Source: PS1 clade bacterium
GTDB taxonomy: Bacteria > Pseudomonadota > Alphaproteobacteria > RS24
Length of the DNA: 64,000 bases
Direction: 5' to 3'
Assembly: GCA_003331985.1 (NCBI GenBank)
Contig: QOQK01000001.1
Span: forward strand, 1 to 64,000
Below the pieces are notes generated by a model. That model did no database searches and was not told where the DNA came from. It worked only from the letters and a program-made list of their open reading frames with translations. This document shows positions 20,775 to 29,652 of this stretch, piece by piece; position 1 is the first letter of the stretch; every line of letters starts with the position of its first letter. Both the position numbers and the translations under genes were made by a program.

Positions 20775-22127
20775 TTAATAAGTTAAGGCTTTATAGACAG
20801 AAGTAATGTCACCTTCCCACTCAGTGGAAAGTTTTGTTGCCAATGCCTCCGCAGGACTACACCCTTGTTCGATAACAGCTTCTAGCGGCCTTAAATATTG
20901 GGTTTCATCTGCACCCTCATAGTCTATTGCCCCACGGGCAACCAGACCCTCACGCGACAAGTCGAGTGCCTGACGCGCAATATCTAACACATGGCCATCC
21001 CTAAACTCTGCTTTTAGTCCTTGCCGTGCAGCATTGATACGCAAAGCATTGCGCTCCTCCGAAGACCAATCAGATATCATATCAAGCGCTTTCTTCTGCG
21101 TAGCCTCATCATAGAGTAACCCGACCCAAAAAGCGGGCAACGCACAAAAAGTATCACGCGGGCCACTATCAGCGCCGCGCATTTCTATAAATCGTTTCAG
21201 TCTTGCTTCGGGAAACAGCGTGGTCAGATGGTTCTCCCAATCTTCTCCCGTCGGCTTCTCACCCGGCAGAGCTGACAAATCCCCATCCAGAAAGTCTTTA
21301 AAACTTAAACCTGTCGCATCAATAAAACGCCCGTCCCGAATAACAAAATACATTGGTACATCCAACGCATAATCCACATATCGTTCATAACCGAAATCAT
21401 CAAAAACAAAAGGTAGATTGCCTGTACGCTCTGCGTCAGTATCCAGCCAGACCAGAGAGCGCTCGGACACATGCCCCATGCTTTGACCATTTATAAAGGG
21501 TGAATTGGCAAATAATGCAGTCGCAATGGGTTGCAGAGCTATCGCAATCTGCATTTTCTCAACCATATCGGCTTCGGAAGCAAAATCGAGATTCACCTGC
21601 ACTGTCGCTGTGAGGTACATCATCTCCAGACCCCTCGTACCCCGCGTCGGCATGTAGTTCGTCATAATGTCATAACGACCCTTAGGCATTTTTGGCATAT
21701 CCGCCACCGACCAATCAGGCGCATAGCCGATGCCCATATAGGCTTGCCCCAAACTCTCGGCAAGTTGCAAAACCTCTTTAAGATGCGTCCCAACTTCGGC
21801 ACAAGTTTGATGTATGTTTGCTAAGGGTGCACCGGAAAGCTCCAATTGCCCTCCCGGTTCAAGCGTTACAGAGCCGCCACCTTGTTCTTGAGGACGGGTA
21901 AGTGCAACCAGCGTTTCACCCTCATATTTGCCTTGCCAACTATTACCTATAAGCCCTTCAAGCATTGCTTTAATGCCATCCGGCCCATCATATGGCAGGG
22001 GGCTGAAATCACTGGAACGATAACCAAACTTTTCGTGTTCAGTTCCAATACGCCACTGATCTTTGGGTTTTTCGCCGGCGGCAATCCATTCAATGAGGGA
22101 TACCTTATTTTCCAGATATTCTGTCAT
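20775..22127 (-). CDS. gshA: Glutamate-cysteine ligase (plant-type/alphaproteobacterial GCS2)
   Basis: First enzyme of glutathione synthesis, joining glutamate and cysteine. The 450-residue sequence is of the class shared by alphaproteobacteria and plants: WRIGTEHEKFGYR, TLEPGGQLELSGAPLANIHQT, MTNYMPTRGTRGLEMMYLTATVQVN split by the substrate loop, and FIEMRGADSGPRDTFCALPAFWVG. It is convergent with tldD across a 21-base gap and lies downstream of rsmE, a pairing I know from Rhizobiales and relatives. Confidence 0.95.
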   Translation of the reverse strand: MTEYLENKVSLIEWIAAGEKPKDQWRIGTEHEKFGYRSSDFSPLPYDGPDGIKAMLEGLIGNSWQGKYEGETLVALTRPQEQGGGSVTLEPGGQLELSGAPLANIHQTCAEVGTHLKEVLQLAESLGQAYMGIGYAPDWSVADMPKMPKGRYDIMTNYMPTRGTRGLEMMYLTATVQVNLDFASEADMVEKMQIAIALQPIATALFANSPFINGQSMGHVSERSLVWLDTDAERTGNLPFVFDDFGYERYVDYALDVPMYFVIRDGRFIDATGLSFKDFLDGDLSALPGEKPTGEDWENHLTTLFPEARLKRFIEMRGADSGPRDTFCALPAFWVGLLYDEATQKKALDMISDWSSEERNALRINAARQGLKAEFRDGHVLDIARQALDLSREGLVARGAIDYEGADETQYLRPLEAVIEQGCSPAEALATKLSTEWEGDITSVYKALTY

Positions 22128-22209
22128 TCAACTCGTCTCTTAAGCCGATGTAAGCTTGTTTTCTGAATCGCGCAAGACGGGAAATGATCGATATTTCTAA
22201 ACGCCACTT

Positions 22210-22977
22210 CTATACCCAGTCCCCTAGAGTCATCTGACAAAGTGAAAGAGCAGCTACCAAAGCGGTATCGGCGCGTAAAATCCGTGGGCCGAGACTAATT
22301 GCAAGCGTATCAGGACGGTTATGAAGCTTTTGTCTTTCTGCTGGTGAAAACCCGCCTTCAGGCCCGATAAGAATCGCAACAGGCTTATTATTCATTGCCT
22401 CTAGCGCTTGTCGTGAGGCCTTGGTCAATATCGGCCCCGCGCCCTCATCACAAAAAACAAGAGAACGAGAGGGCAGAGTTTCACTCAGTTTTTCAAGCGC
22501 TAATTCCAAATCAATGGGGTCATTCAATTGAGGTACTTGTAGCAAATTACATTGTTCAGCAGCTTCGACCATATTTGCTTTGAGGCGCTCATAATTTAAT
22601 CGTGCCTTTTGTGTATATTGCGTCAAGACAGGCGTCAAAGATGCCGCCCCCATTTCAGTAGCCTTTTGAACCATATAATCAAGGCGGGCTTTTTTGACCG
22701 GAGCAAACAGCATGTGAATATCCGGAGCAAAGGTTTGTAAGCGGGTTTGAATCTGGGCCTGAATCAAAGCTGATTTTTTATCAAGCTTTGAAATCTCAGC
22801 AAGCCACTCCCCGTCGCGCCCGTTAAAAACCAAAATATGCTCACCGGGCTGACAGCGCATGACATTCCGCAAATAATGGTGCTGGCTTTTGTTTAATGTA
22901 CAATTCCGATTTTCATTAAGGTCTTCGGATATATAAAGCCTGATTTTACCTGTCATCTTGTTATCTGTTGACGCCAT
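22210..22977 (-). CDS. rsmE: 16S rRNA (uracil-1498-N3)-methyltransferase
   Basis: RsmE methylates U1498 of 16S rRNA with S-adenosylmethionine. It is a knotted SPOUT-fold enzyme. The C-terminal motifs LIGPEGGFSPAERQ and SLGPRILRADTALVAALS are diagnostic, and the N-terminal PUA-like domain includes HHYLRNVMRCQPGEHILVF. Length 255 residues, normal. It lies upstream of gshA with an 82-base gap and is divergent from ubiA. Confidence 0.95.
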   Translation of the reverse strand: MASTDNKMTGKIRLYISEDLNENRNCTLNKSQHHYLRNVMRCQPGEHILVFNGRDGEWLAEISKLDKKSALIQAQIQTRLQTFAPDIHMLFAPVKKARLDYMVQKATEMGAASLTPVLTQYTQKARLNYERLKANMVEAAEQCNLLQVPQLNDPIDLELALEKLSETLPSRSLVFCDEGAGPILTKASRQALEAMNNKPVAILIGPEGGFSPAERQKLHNRPDTLAISLGPRILRADTALVAALSLCQMTLGDWV

Positions 22978-23114
22978 TGGTCTCTCTACCCATTTATGTC
23001 GTGAGCAGGTATAGTGAGCTCAGCTTGGTTTGGTCGGCTTATTTATAGTGCTGTCCATACTAACAAAACACCAGTTATTTTTTTTCCAATTAATGAAATT
23101 CAAAGACTAGAAAT

Positions 23115-24035
23115 ATGCGTGACCAATCGCCTGCAGATGCCTCTAACAATAACTGGGTAAACCAATTTCTCCCGACTCCATTTATTCCCTATGCCCGACT
23201 TGCACGGCTGGACCGCCCTATCGGAAGCTGGCTACTTTTCTGGCCTTGTCTTTGGGGTGTCTGGTTGGCTCAACTTGAAACCGGTCTCATCCCATTGTCA
23301 CAAACATTTTATATCAGCGCGCTTTTTGCTGTCGGCGCCATCGTGATGCGCGGCGCAGGATGCACTTATAATGATATTGTTGATCGTGACTATGATGGCA
23401 AGGTTGAGCGAACACGCAACCGACCCCTCCCAGCCGGTCAAATTACAGTGAAACAAGCATGGGCATTTTTGATTGTTCAATGTCTCATCGGGCTGTGTGT
23501 TTTATTGCAGTTTAATATACAAACCATCATCCTTGGCGTTCTATCGCTCGCCCCCATTGCAATTTACCCGTTCATGAAACGATTTACTTGGTGGCCACAG
23601 CTTTTTCTGGGTATTGCATTTAATTGGGGTGTATTTATGGGTTATGCGGCGTTAGCAAGCAATCTTTCAGTTACGGTAGGGTTGGTCTATGTTGCAGCCA
23701 TATTCTGGACCATAGGGTATGACACCATATATGCCCATCAAGATCGTGAGGATGACGACCTGATTGGCCTTAAATCCTCTGCTATCCGACTGGGTGATAA
23801 AACCTATATCGCACTCTGGGTAATTTATGGCTTAAGCGCATTAAGCTTTCTCGCGGCAGGGTTAATGGCGTTTGCGGGTTTGTGGTTCTATCTTATTATG
23901 GGTGCAGTGGCTCTGCATCTGGCATGGCAGGTTTTAAACACGGACATTAATGACAGCGATAAGTGTCTGGCTGTTTTTAAATCCAACAGAATTCTGGGCT
24001 TTATCATTATGATGGCATTTGCGTTATCCCTATAG
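23115..24035 (+). CDS. ubiA: 4-hydroxybenzoate octaprenyltransferase
   Basis: UbiA prenylates 4-hydroxybenzoate in ubiquinone synthesis; it is a multi-helix membrane enzyme. Both Asp-rich substrate motifs are present: CTYNDIVDRDYDGKVERTRN followed by RPLPAGQI, and IGYDTIYAHQDREDD. LARLDRPIGSWLLFWPCLWG near the N-terminus is family-specific. At 306 residues it has the expected size. Ubiquinone would be the electron donor pool feeding the respiratory chain that ends at the oxidase encoded here. Confidence 0.96.
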   Translation: MRDQSPADASNNNWVNQFLPTPFIPYARLARLDRPIGSWLLFWPCLWGVWLAQLETGLIPLSQTFYISALFAVGAIVMRGAGCTYNDIVDRDYDGKVERTRNRPLPAGQITVKQAWAFLIVQCLIGLCVLLQFNIQTIILGVLSLAPIAIYPFMKRFTWWPQLFLGIAFNWGVFMGYAALASNLSVTVGLVYVAAIFWTIGYDTIYAHQDREDDDLIGLKSSAIRLGDKTYIALWVIYGLSALSFLAAGLMAFAGLWFYLIMGAVALHLAWQVLNTDINDSDKCLAVFKSNRILGFIIMMAFALSL

Positions 24036-24071
24036 TCGAAATTGGCTTAAAGATAGAAGCGCCTTAAAAGC

Positions 24072-24100
24072 TGACGAATGCCATAAAGGGTCTATATAAT
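24072..24100 (+). promoter_or_regulatory. Possible promoter upstream of pmbA
   Basis: TATAAT (24095-24100) is a perfect -10. TGACGA (24072-24077) 17 bases before it is a weak -35. It lies about 70 bases before the pmbA start in the 135-base gap after ubiA. Confidence 0.4.
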
Positions 24101-24170
24101 TTAAATACAGATGAGGCTTATCTTCCAGTAATGAGATTTTGCCTGAAGACAAATATGGAGATAAATAAAA

Positions 24171-25517
24171 ATGTCTGACCCAGTTTCAAACCCAATGGAC
24201 TTTGCCCAACAGGCAGTTGAGAAAATGCTGGCTTATGGCGCAGACCAGGCAGATGCACTGGTTAGCGAAAGCCTCTCCATAGGGGCGTCCTCCCGGCTTG
24301 GAAATATGGAAGATATTGAACATGCGGAGTCTGCAGATGTTGGTCTGCGCGCCCTCATCGGAACCCAACAAGCATTTGTATCTTCCTCCGGCATGAATGC
24401 CGACCAATTGGACAGCCTCGCAGAGCGCGCTGTTGCGATGGCTCGCATGGCACCTGCCGACCCATTTTGCGGATTGGCGGATGGGAGCCGACTAGCTAAA
24501 GAAATTCCACAACTTGATCTGGAAGACGCCAATGAACCAGAAATGGCGAAACTCACCCAGATGGCGGTTGAAACAGAGGAAACCGCACGCGCCATGGAAG
24601 GTATTACCAATTCCGAGGGTGCGGGGGCTGGCTGGGCGAGAAGCACAACCGGTCTGGTCACTTCTGACGGTTTTGCTGAGAATTATAGTGCAACCTCATG
24701 GTCGCTCAGTTGTGCCGTTCTTGCCGGTAATGGCGATAATATGGAAAGAGATTACGCAGGACATACAGTTCGGCACAGAGAAGATTTGGAAACGCCTGAA
24801 CAAATTGGGGCAGAAGCAGCCAGCCGCGCATTGGCGCGACTCAATCCGCGCAAACTTGAAAGCCGCAAAGCCCCCGTCATTTATGACAAAAGGGTGTCGG
24901 CTAGTCTGCTCGGTCATTTCGCTGCCGCTATTTCAGGAACAGCTATCGCACGCGGCACAAGCTTTTTGAAAGATTGCATGAATGAAGATGTATTTTCCAA
25001 AAGCATCACCGTCACAGATGACCCCAAACGCACAAGGGGACTTCGCTCTATGGCCTTTGATGCTGAAGGCTTGGATTGTGAGAAACTTACCCCCGTATCG
25101 GAAGGGCAGCTCACCTGCTGGCTTCTTGATACCTCGACGGGGAAACAACTTGATATGCCAAGTAATGGGCGCGCGGCGCGGGGTATTGGCAGTCCACCCT
25201 CACCTTCTGCATCCAATCTCTATATAGAAGACGGAAACGCATCCCTTCAAGAACTCATGCAGCAAATTGGCGAGGGACTTTATGTCACCGAACTGATTGG
25301 TATGGGGGTTAATGGCGTCACTGGCGATTACAGCAGGGGCGCTGCTGGTTACTGGATTGAAAATGGCGAGCTGGCCTATCCCGTCAGTGAAATTACAATT
25401 GCCGGCAACCTTAAAGATATGTTCAAGAACATCACACCTGCCAATGATTTAAGTTTCAGATACAGCATTAATGCGCCCACTTTACTTGTGGAAGAGATGA
25501 CACTTGCAGGTCTCTAA
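24171..25517 (+). CDS. pmbA: TldE/PmbA protease subunit
   Basis: PmbA (TldE) is the non-catalytic partner of TldD; the pair forms a zinc protease. The 448-residue protein shares the TldD fold but lacks the HExxxH zinc site, as expected of TldE. Family features are the central SRKAPVIYDKRVSASLLGHF, the GTSFLKDCMNEDVFS region and the C-terminal MGVNGVTGDYSRGAAGYWIE. It overlaps the start of the cysQ-like gene by 14 bases. Having both partners near each other but not adjacent is common in alphaproteobacteria. Confidence 0.95.
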   Translation: MSDPVSNPMDFAQQAVEKMLAYGADQADALVSESLSIGASSRLGNMEDIEHAESADVGLRALIGTQQAFVSSSGMNADQLDSLAERAVAMARMAPADPFCGLADGSRLAKEIPQLDLEDANEPEMAKLTQMAVETEETARAMEGITNSEGAGAGWARSTTGLVTSDGFAENYSATSWSLSCAVLAGNGDNMERDYAGHTVRHREDLETPEQIGAEAASRALARLNPRKLESRKAPVIYDKRVSASLLGHFAAAISGTAIARGTSFLKDCMNEDVFSKSITVTDDPKRTRGLRSMAFDAEGLDCEKLTPVSEGQLTCWLLDTSTGKQLDMPSNGRAARGIGSPPSPSASNLYIEDGNASLQELMQQIGEGLYVTELIGMGVNGVTGDYSRGAAGYWIENGELAYPVSEITIAGNLKDMFKNITPANDLSFRYSINAPTLLVEEMTLAGL

Positions 25518-26319
25518 TCCCCTAACGTCTTCTCTTAAAGAAGACTTTGAACTTTTATGTTCTGCTGTCCGGCAAGCCGGAGATTTGAGCATGCGCTATT
25601 TCGGTCAATCGCCTCAGCATTGGGAAAAAGAGGAAAATCAACCCGTTAGTGAAGCGGATATAGCCGTCAATGACCTGTTGCATCAACAGCTGCAAACCCC
25701 CAGACCAGATTATGGGTGGTTATCAGAAGAAACCCCAGATGAGCAACACAGGTTAACATGCTCACGTGTTTGGGTTGTTGATCCAATTGACGGCACGAAA
25801 GCATTTATTCAGGGCAAGCCAGAATTCACGATTTCGGTTGCTCTTGTCGAAAACCGCAGGCCCATCGGCGCGGTTGTCTATAATCCAGCTCATAAAGAAT
25901 TTTACGCTGCCATGTTGGACATGGGTACTCATTGTAATGGCAAGCCTGTTCAAATCACAGAACGTGAAACCCTCGAAAACAGCCGAATTTGCGGCTATGA
26001 AAAAATGTTTGCGCATGAGGGCTGGGCTCATTTATGGCCGCAATTAACTGTCGAAAACAGAAATTCCGTTGCCTATCGTTTGGCTCTCGTTGCTGGCGGT
26101 CAATTTGATGCGACATTAATTATGAATGCCAAAAATGATTGGGATATTGCCGCCGGTGATCTTCTTGTCCATGAGGCGGGCGGCGTTGTCTGTGGATTAG
26201 ACCGCAAGCAACTGACCTATAATAATCTAACCACCCGTCATCGGGGGTTGATGGCAGGGTCCGAGACGCTCACAGCAGAATTTGCATCACGTGTTGAGAC
26301 TATTAAACATAATCTGTGA
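25504..26319 (+). CDS. cysQ: Inositol monophosphatase family protein, probable 3'(2'),5'-bisphosphate nucleotidase
   Basis: Metal-dependent phosphatase of the FIG superfamily. Motifs are SEETPDE (first metal site), WVVDPIDGTKAFIQGKPEF (the DPIDGT core) and NDWDIAAGDLLVHEAGG. The KAFIQG variant after DGT, and the position next to pmbA, fit CysQ, which removes PAP during sulfate assimilation; inositol monophosphatase is the alternative. The only start giving a full N-terminus is a TTG at 25504 inside the end of pmbA, preceded by GGAAGAG, so translation is probably coupled. 271 residues. Confidence 0.85.
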   Translation: MQVSNPLTSSLKEDFELLCSAVRQAGDLSMRYFGQSPQHWEKEENQPVSEADIAVNDLLHQQLQTPRPDYGWLSEETPDEQHRLTCSRVWVVDPIDGTKAFIQGKPEFTISVALVENRRPIGAVVYNPAHKEFYAAMLDMGTHCNGKPVQITERETLENSRICGYEKMFAHEGWAHLWPQLTVENRNSVAYRLALVAGGQFDATLIMNAKNDWDIAAGDLLVHEAGGVVCGLDRKQLTYNNLTTRHRGLMAGSETLTAEFASRVETIKHNL

Positions 26320-26364
26320 TATGCTGAATATATGAATAGCATCAGAATCACTTAGTGAATTTAA

Positions 26365-28137
26365 ATGTCTAAAGACTCAATAAAACCCCCACATCGGTCA
26401 AAAACACTGGCTGTCAGCACAAGAACATTTTCGGTTTACATCAAACCGTTTCTTGGGTTGATACTATTGGGAATTTTAGCAAATTTGATTATCGCAGGGG
26501 CAGCAGGAGCGCTTCCCTGGTTTATTCAGCAAGCTGTCGACTCGGTCTTTGTTAATGGGGATAGAAGCATGTTGGTGATAATCCCGCTTGGCGTGGTAAT
26601 CATGTCGGTTGTCAGAGGCGGCGCAACATATCTGTCCAATGTTATCCTAAATTATGTCGGGCAAAAAATCACCGCTCGGCTTCAACTTGAAATATACGAA
26701 AACATCATCAAAGCTGATCTGGAAACACTTGGCGACTCACATACCGGAAACTACATCGCCATATTTCTGAATGATGCCAAACTCATGGCGAACACCCTAA
26801 ACCAAACCTTGATTAACTTGTTCAGGCACTTTTTTACCCTGATTGTCCTCACGGGCATGATGTTTAGCCTAAATTGGAAACTGGCCAGTATCTATGTGAT
26901 CATAGTTATGCCGGCAGGTATTTTGTCAATGCGACGGCTCGGCAAAGTTACGCGCAAAGCCTCTCATCAAGGTCTAACAGAGACCGGGCTTCTCTCAAGA
27001 CTCATATCAGAAACCATCAAAGGAATCCGGGTTGTCAAAGCCTATGCAGGTGAAAAACTGGAGGCCAAAAACGCTGACCGGGTCATTAACCGCGTTCTGG
27101 AATTCACGATGCGTTCGGTACGCGCCAAATCCGCATCCAGTCCTATTGTTGAGTCTCTAGCGGGTATTGCAGTTGCCGGCATCATCTTCTGGGGAGGAAG
27201 CCAAAGCTTTGAAGGAAATTTGACTGCAGGTGAATTCATGGGCTTCATCTCCGCACTCCTTCTTGCTTATCAGCCGCTCAGATCCGTAGCCAATCTACCT
27301 GTCGTTTTGCAAGAGGGTGTGGCAGCAGGATTGAGGGTTTTCGACATTATCGATAAGCCCATTGAGATTAAAAATAAGCCTGAGGCCACTGAACTAAAAA
27401 TCTCAAGAGGCGGCATCGGATTTAAAAACGTCTCATTTGCTTATGGCAATCGTGATGTTGCTGCATTAGATGGCATTTCAATAGACATTAACCCGGGGGA
27501 AACAGTCGCTCTTGTTGGCCCTTCAGGGGCAGGGAAATCAACCTTACTCAATCTGGTTTTGCGTTTTTATGACCCTGTGTCCGGCAGCATTGAGATAGAT
27601 GGTCAAGATATTCAAAATGTTACAATTGAAAGTCTGAGAGCATCAACGGCACTCGTGACACAAGAGCCGTTCCTATTTGATGATACAATCGCCGCCAATA
27701 TTGCTTATGGCCAAAATAATGCCAGTCAAAAAGACATAGAAAAAGCCGCAAAAAGCGCTGCGGCACATGATTTTATTTCTGTCTTGCCAGAGGGCTACAA
27801 CACAAGATGCGGGGAAGGTGGCATGCAATTATCCGGCGGTCAGCGTCAACGCATCGCTATTGCCCGCGCCATGGTGAAAGACACGCCAATCCTGTTACTG
27901 GATGAGGCAACCTCGGCATTAGACAATAAGGCCGAGAAAGAAGTTCAAAAAGCACTTACATATTTAATGCAGGACAGAACATCTCTCGTCGTAGCGCATC
28001 GGTTATCAACCATTATAAATGCTGATAAAATATATGTCATTAATCAGGGTAAAGTCGTCCAGTCCGGTTCGCATGAAGAATTATCAAAAGCCAAAGGTTT
28101 ATACGCTGAATTATACAAGGCACAATTTGAGGATTAA
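26365..28137 (+). CDS. ABC transporter, MsbA-like exporter (fused membrane and ATPase domains)
   Basis: A half-transporter of 590 residues: six transmembrane helices in residues about 25-320, then an ATPase domain with Walker A GPSGAGKST, signature LSGGQRQRIAIARA, Walker B ILLLDEATSALD and the H-loop VVAHRLSTI. It would act as a homodimer in the inner membrane. Its place at the head of a run of lipid A/Kdo genes suggests flipping of lipopolysaccharide core-lipid A, the job of MsbA; this is inferred from context, and other lipid or drug exporters share the same architecture. Confidence 0.88.
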   Translation: MSKDSIKPPHRSKTLAVSTRTFSVYIKPFLGLILLGILANLIIAGAAGALPWFIQQAVDSVFVNGDRSMLVIIPLGVVIMSVVRGGATYLSNVILNYVGQKITARLQLEIYENIIKADLETLGDSHTGNYIAIFLNDAKLMANTLNQTLINLFRHFFTLIVLTGMMFSLNWKLASIYVIIVMPAGILSMRRLGKVTRKASHQGLTETGLLSRLISETIKGIRVVKAYAGEKLEAKNADRVINRVLEFTMRSVRAKSASSPIVESLAGIAVAGIIFWGGSQSFEGNLTAGEFMGFISALLLAYQPLRSVANLPVVLQEGVAAGLRVFDIIDKPIEIKNKPEATELKISRGGIGFKNVSFAYGNRDVAALDGISIDINPGETVALVGPSGAGKSTLLNLVLRFYDPVSGSIEIDGQDIQNVTIESLRASTALVTQEPFLFDDTIAANIAYGQNNASQKDIEKAAKSAAAHDFISVLPEGYNTRCGEGGMQLSGGQRQRIAIARAMVKDTPILLLDEATSALDNKAEKEVQKALTYLMQDRTSLVVAHRLSTIINADKIYVINQGKVVQSGSHEELSKAKGLYAELYKAQFED

Positions 28138-28187
28138 TAAACCGGTAAGTGTCAGTAAAGTTCAATAGTTAGTATTCAAGTTGCGTT

Positions 28188-28898
28188 ATGAATGTAGTGA
28201 TTAAAAAAATCTTACGAAGCAAAGCAATGCTGTATTTTGCAGCACTCCTGCTCAAAATCTGGATTGGTTTTGTCTTTCTGTCTTGCCGTAAGGTTATTGT
28301 CGGACAGCCGCATCTAGATGAGATGCAAACCACCAAAGACACATTCATTCTCACCATGTGGCACAGAAACCTCCTCATGGCCCCCAAAACTTTGGTGTCA
28401 TCAAAATCATATGCCAGCCTGAGTTCTAATCATGTGGATGGCAAAATAGGTGTTTTTTATGCTCGGCTGACAGGCGTCACCCCCGTGACTGGCTCTGGAA
28501 CAGGCACAGCCTCAAAGCGACCCGTTAAAAATAAAAAAGGCGCCACCGGTTTACGGCATTTAATCCGTTATTTAAACAATCATACCTGCGTATGGCTAAC
28601 CGCCGACCTTCCCCCCGGCCCCTCGCGTGAATGTGGGAGAGGGGTTATCGCGTTGGCGCGGCTTAGTCAAAAGCCAATAATGCCAACAGCTATCCGCTCA
28701 GAAAACGAGATTATTATTGAAAAGGCATGGGACAAATTCATTATCCCAAAACCTTTTGGTAAGTTGATAATACTCTTTGGCGCGCCGCTCACAGTGCCAC
28801 GAGATGCAGACGATGAGACGAGTGAAATCTGTCGCCAACAATTGGAAAAAAACCTTAATGACCTTCATGAAAGGGCTGAAAATCTGTTAAAAGGCTAA
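28188..28898 (+). CDS. DUF374 lysophospholipid acyltransferase-like protein, copy 1
   Basis: A 236-residue protein of the DUF374 group within the acyltransferase superfamily: an N-terminal helix, then MWHRNLLMAPK in the position of the catalytic His motif, HVDGKIGVFYARLTG, GSGTGTASKRPVKNKKGA and TADLPPGPSRECGRGVIALARLSQKPIMP. In alphaproteobacteria a single such gene usually sits just before waaA. Here it is followed by a second copy of exactly equal length (28940-29650). Its start has no clear ribosome site. A role in lipid A or another envelope lipid is inferred from context. Confidence 0.85.
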   Translation: MNVVIKKILRSKAMLYFAALLLKIWIGFVFLSCRKVIVGQPHLDEMQTTKDTFILTMWHRNLLMAPKTLVSSKSYASLSSNHVDGKIGVFYARLTGVTPVTGSGTGTASKRPVKNKKGATGLRHLIRYLNNHTCVWLTADLPPGPSRECGRGVIALARLSQKPIMPTAIRSENEIIIEKAWDKFIIPKPFGKLIILFGAPLTVPRDADDETSEICRQQLEKNLNDLHERAENLLKG

Positions 28899-28939
28899 TT
28901 ATAACTCATAAAAAAAGCGCATTAAGAAAGCTAATAATA

Positions 28940-29650
28940 ATGAAAAAAGTGCTAATAGAACGTTTGCCAAGCCATGCTTTAATTTATGTCATTGCCTTCC
29001 TAATGAAAATTTGGATGTGTTTTGTAGTTCTTTCCTGCCGAAAAATTGTAATTGGCAAGGAGCATGCAGAGGCAATGCAGAATGGTGACGATAGCTATAT
29101 CAAAGCTATGTGGCATCGAAATATTCTGATGGCCCCCTTATCCATGTTGAAAAAGAAATCCTATGCCAGCCTCATCACCCCGCATGAGGATGGAGAAGTT
29201 GGCGTCGCATATGCACTCATCTCCGGGTTTAAGGTCGTTCGAGGGTCCGGCACAGGGTCATCTCATGACAAAAAACCAAAAGACAAAAAAGGGGCCGCAG
29301 CCTTTCGGAAATTACTAAGATATTTGAGTGATGGGACATGCGGGTGGATTACTGCAGATATTCCACCCGGTCCAAAATTTGAATGTGGAAAGGGTATTAT
29401 AGTTTTGTCGCGTCTGAGTCAGAAACCAATTATGGCCACTGCCATCCGGACACAGAACGAAGCCTATATCAGAAAATCATGGGACCAATTTATAATTCAC
29501 AAGCCTTTTGGCAAATTGGTTATCGCATATGGCAAACCTATTTACGTCCCCAAAGATGCCGATGACGAGATGATTGAGGCCTATCGTTTGAAATTGGAAA
29601 AAAACCTTAATGAACTTCATGAAAAGGCTGAAAATCTGTTAAAAGGCTAA
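28940..29650 (+). CDS. DUF374 lysophospholipid acyltransferase-like protein, copy 2
   Basis: A paralogue of the preceding gene, also 236 residues, with the same motifs: MWHRNILMAPLSM, HEDGEVGVAYALISG, GSGTGSSHDKKPKDKKGA and TADIPPGPKFECGKGIIVLSRL. The two proteins are clearly diverged through most of their length. The last 62 bases (29593-29654) differ from the matching part of copy 1 (28841-28902) at only two positions. That shared stretch contains the stop codon and the AAAAGG ribosome site used by waaA, whose ATG overlaps its end. Function as for copy 1. Confidence 0.85.
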   Translation: MKKVLIERLPSHALIYVIAFLMKIWMCFVVLSCRKIVIGKEHAEAMQNGDDSYIKAMWHRNILMAPLSMLKKKSYASLITPHEDGEVGVAYALISGFKVVRGSGTGSSHDKKPKDKKGAAAFRKLLRYLSDGTCGWITADIPPGPKFECGKGIIVLSRLSQKPIMATAIRTQNEAYIRKSWDQFIIHKPFGKLVIAYGKPIYVPKDADDEMIEAYRLKLEKNLNELHEKAENLLKG

Positions 29651-29652
29651 TT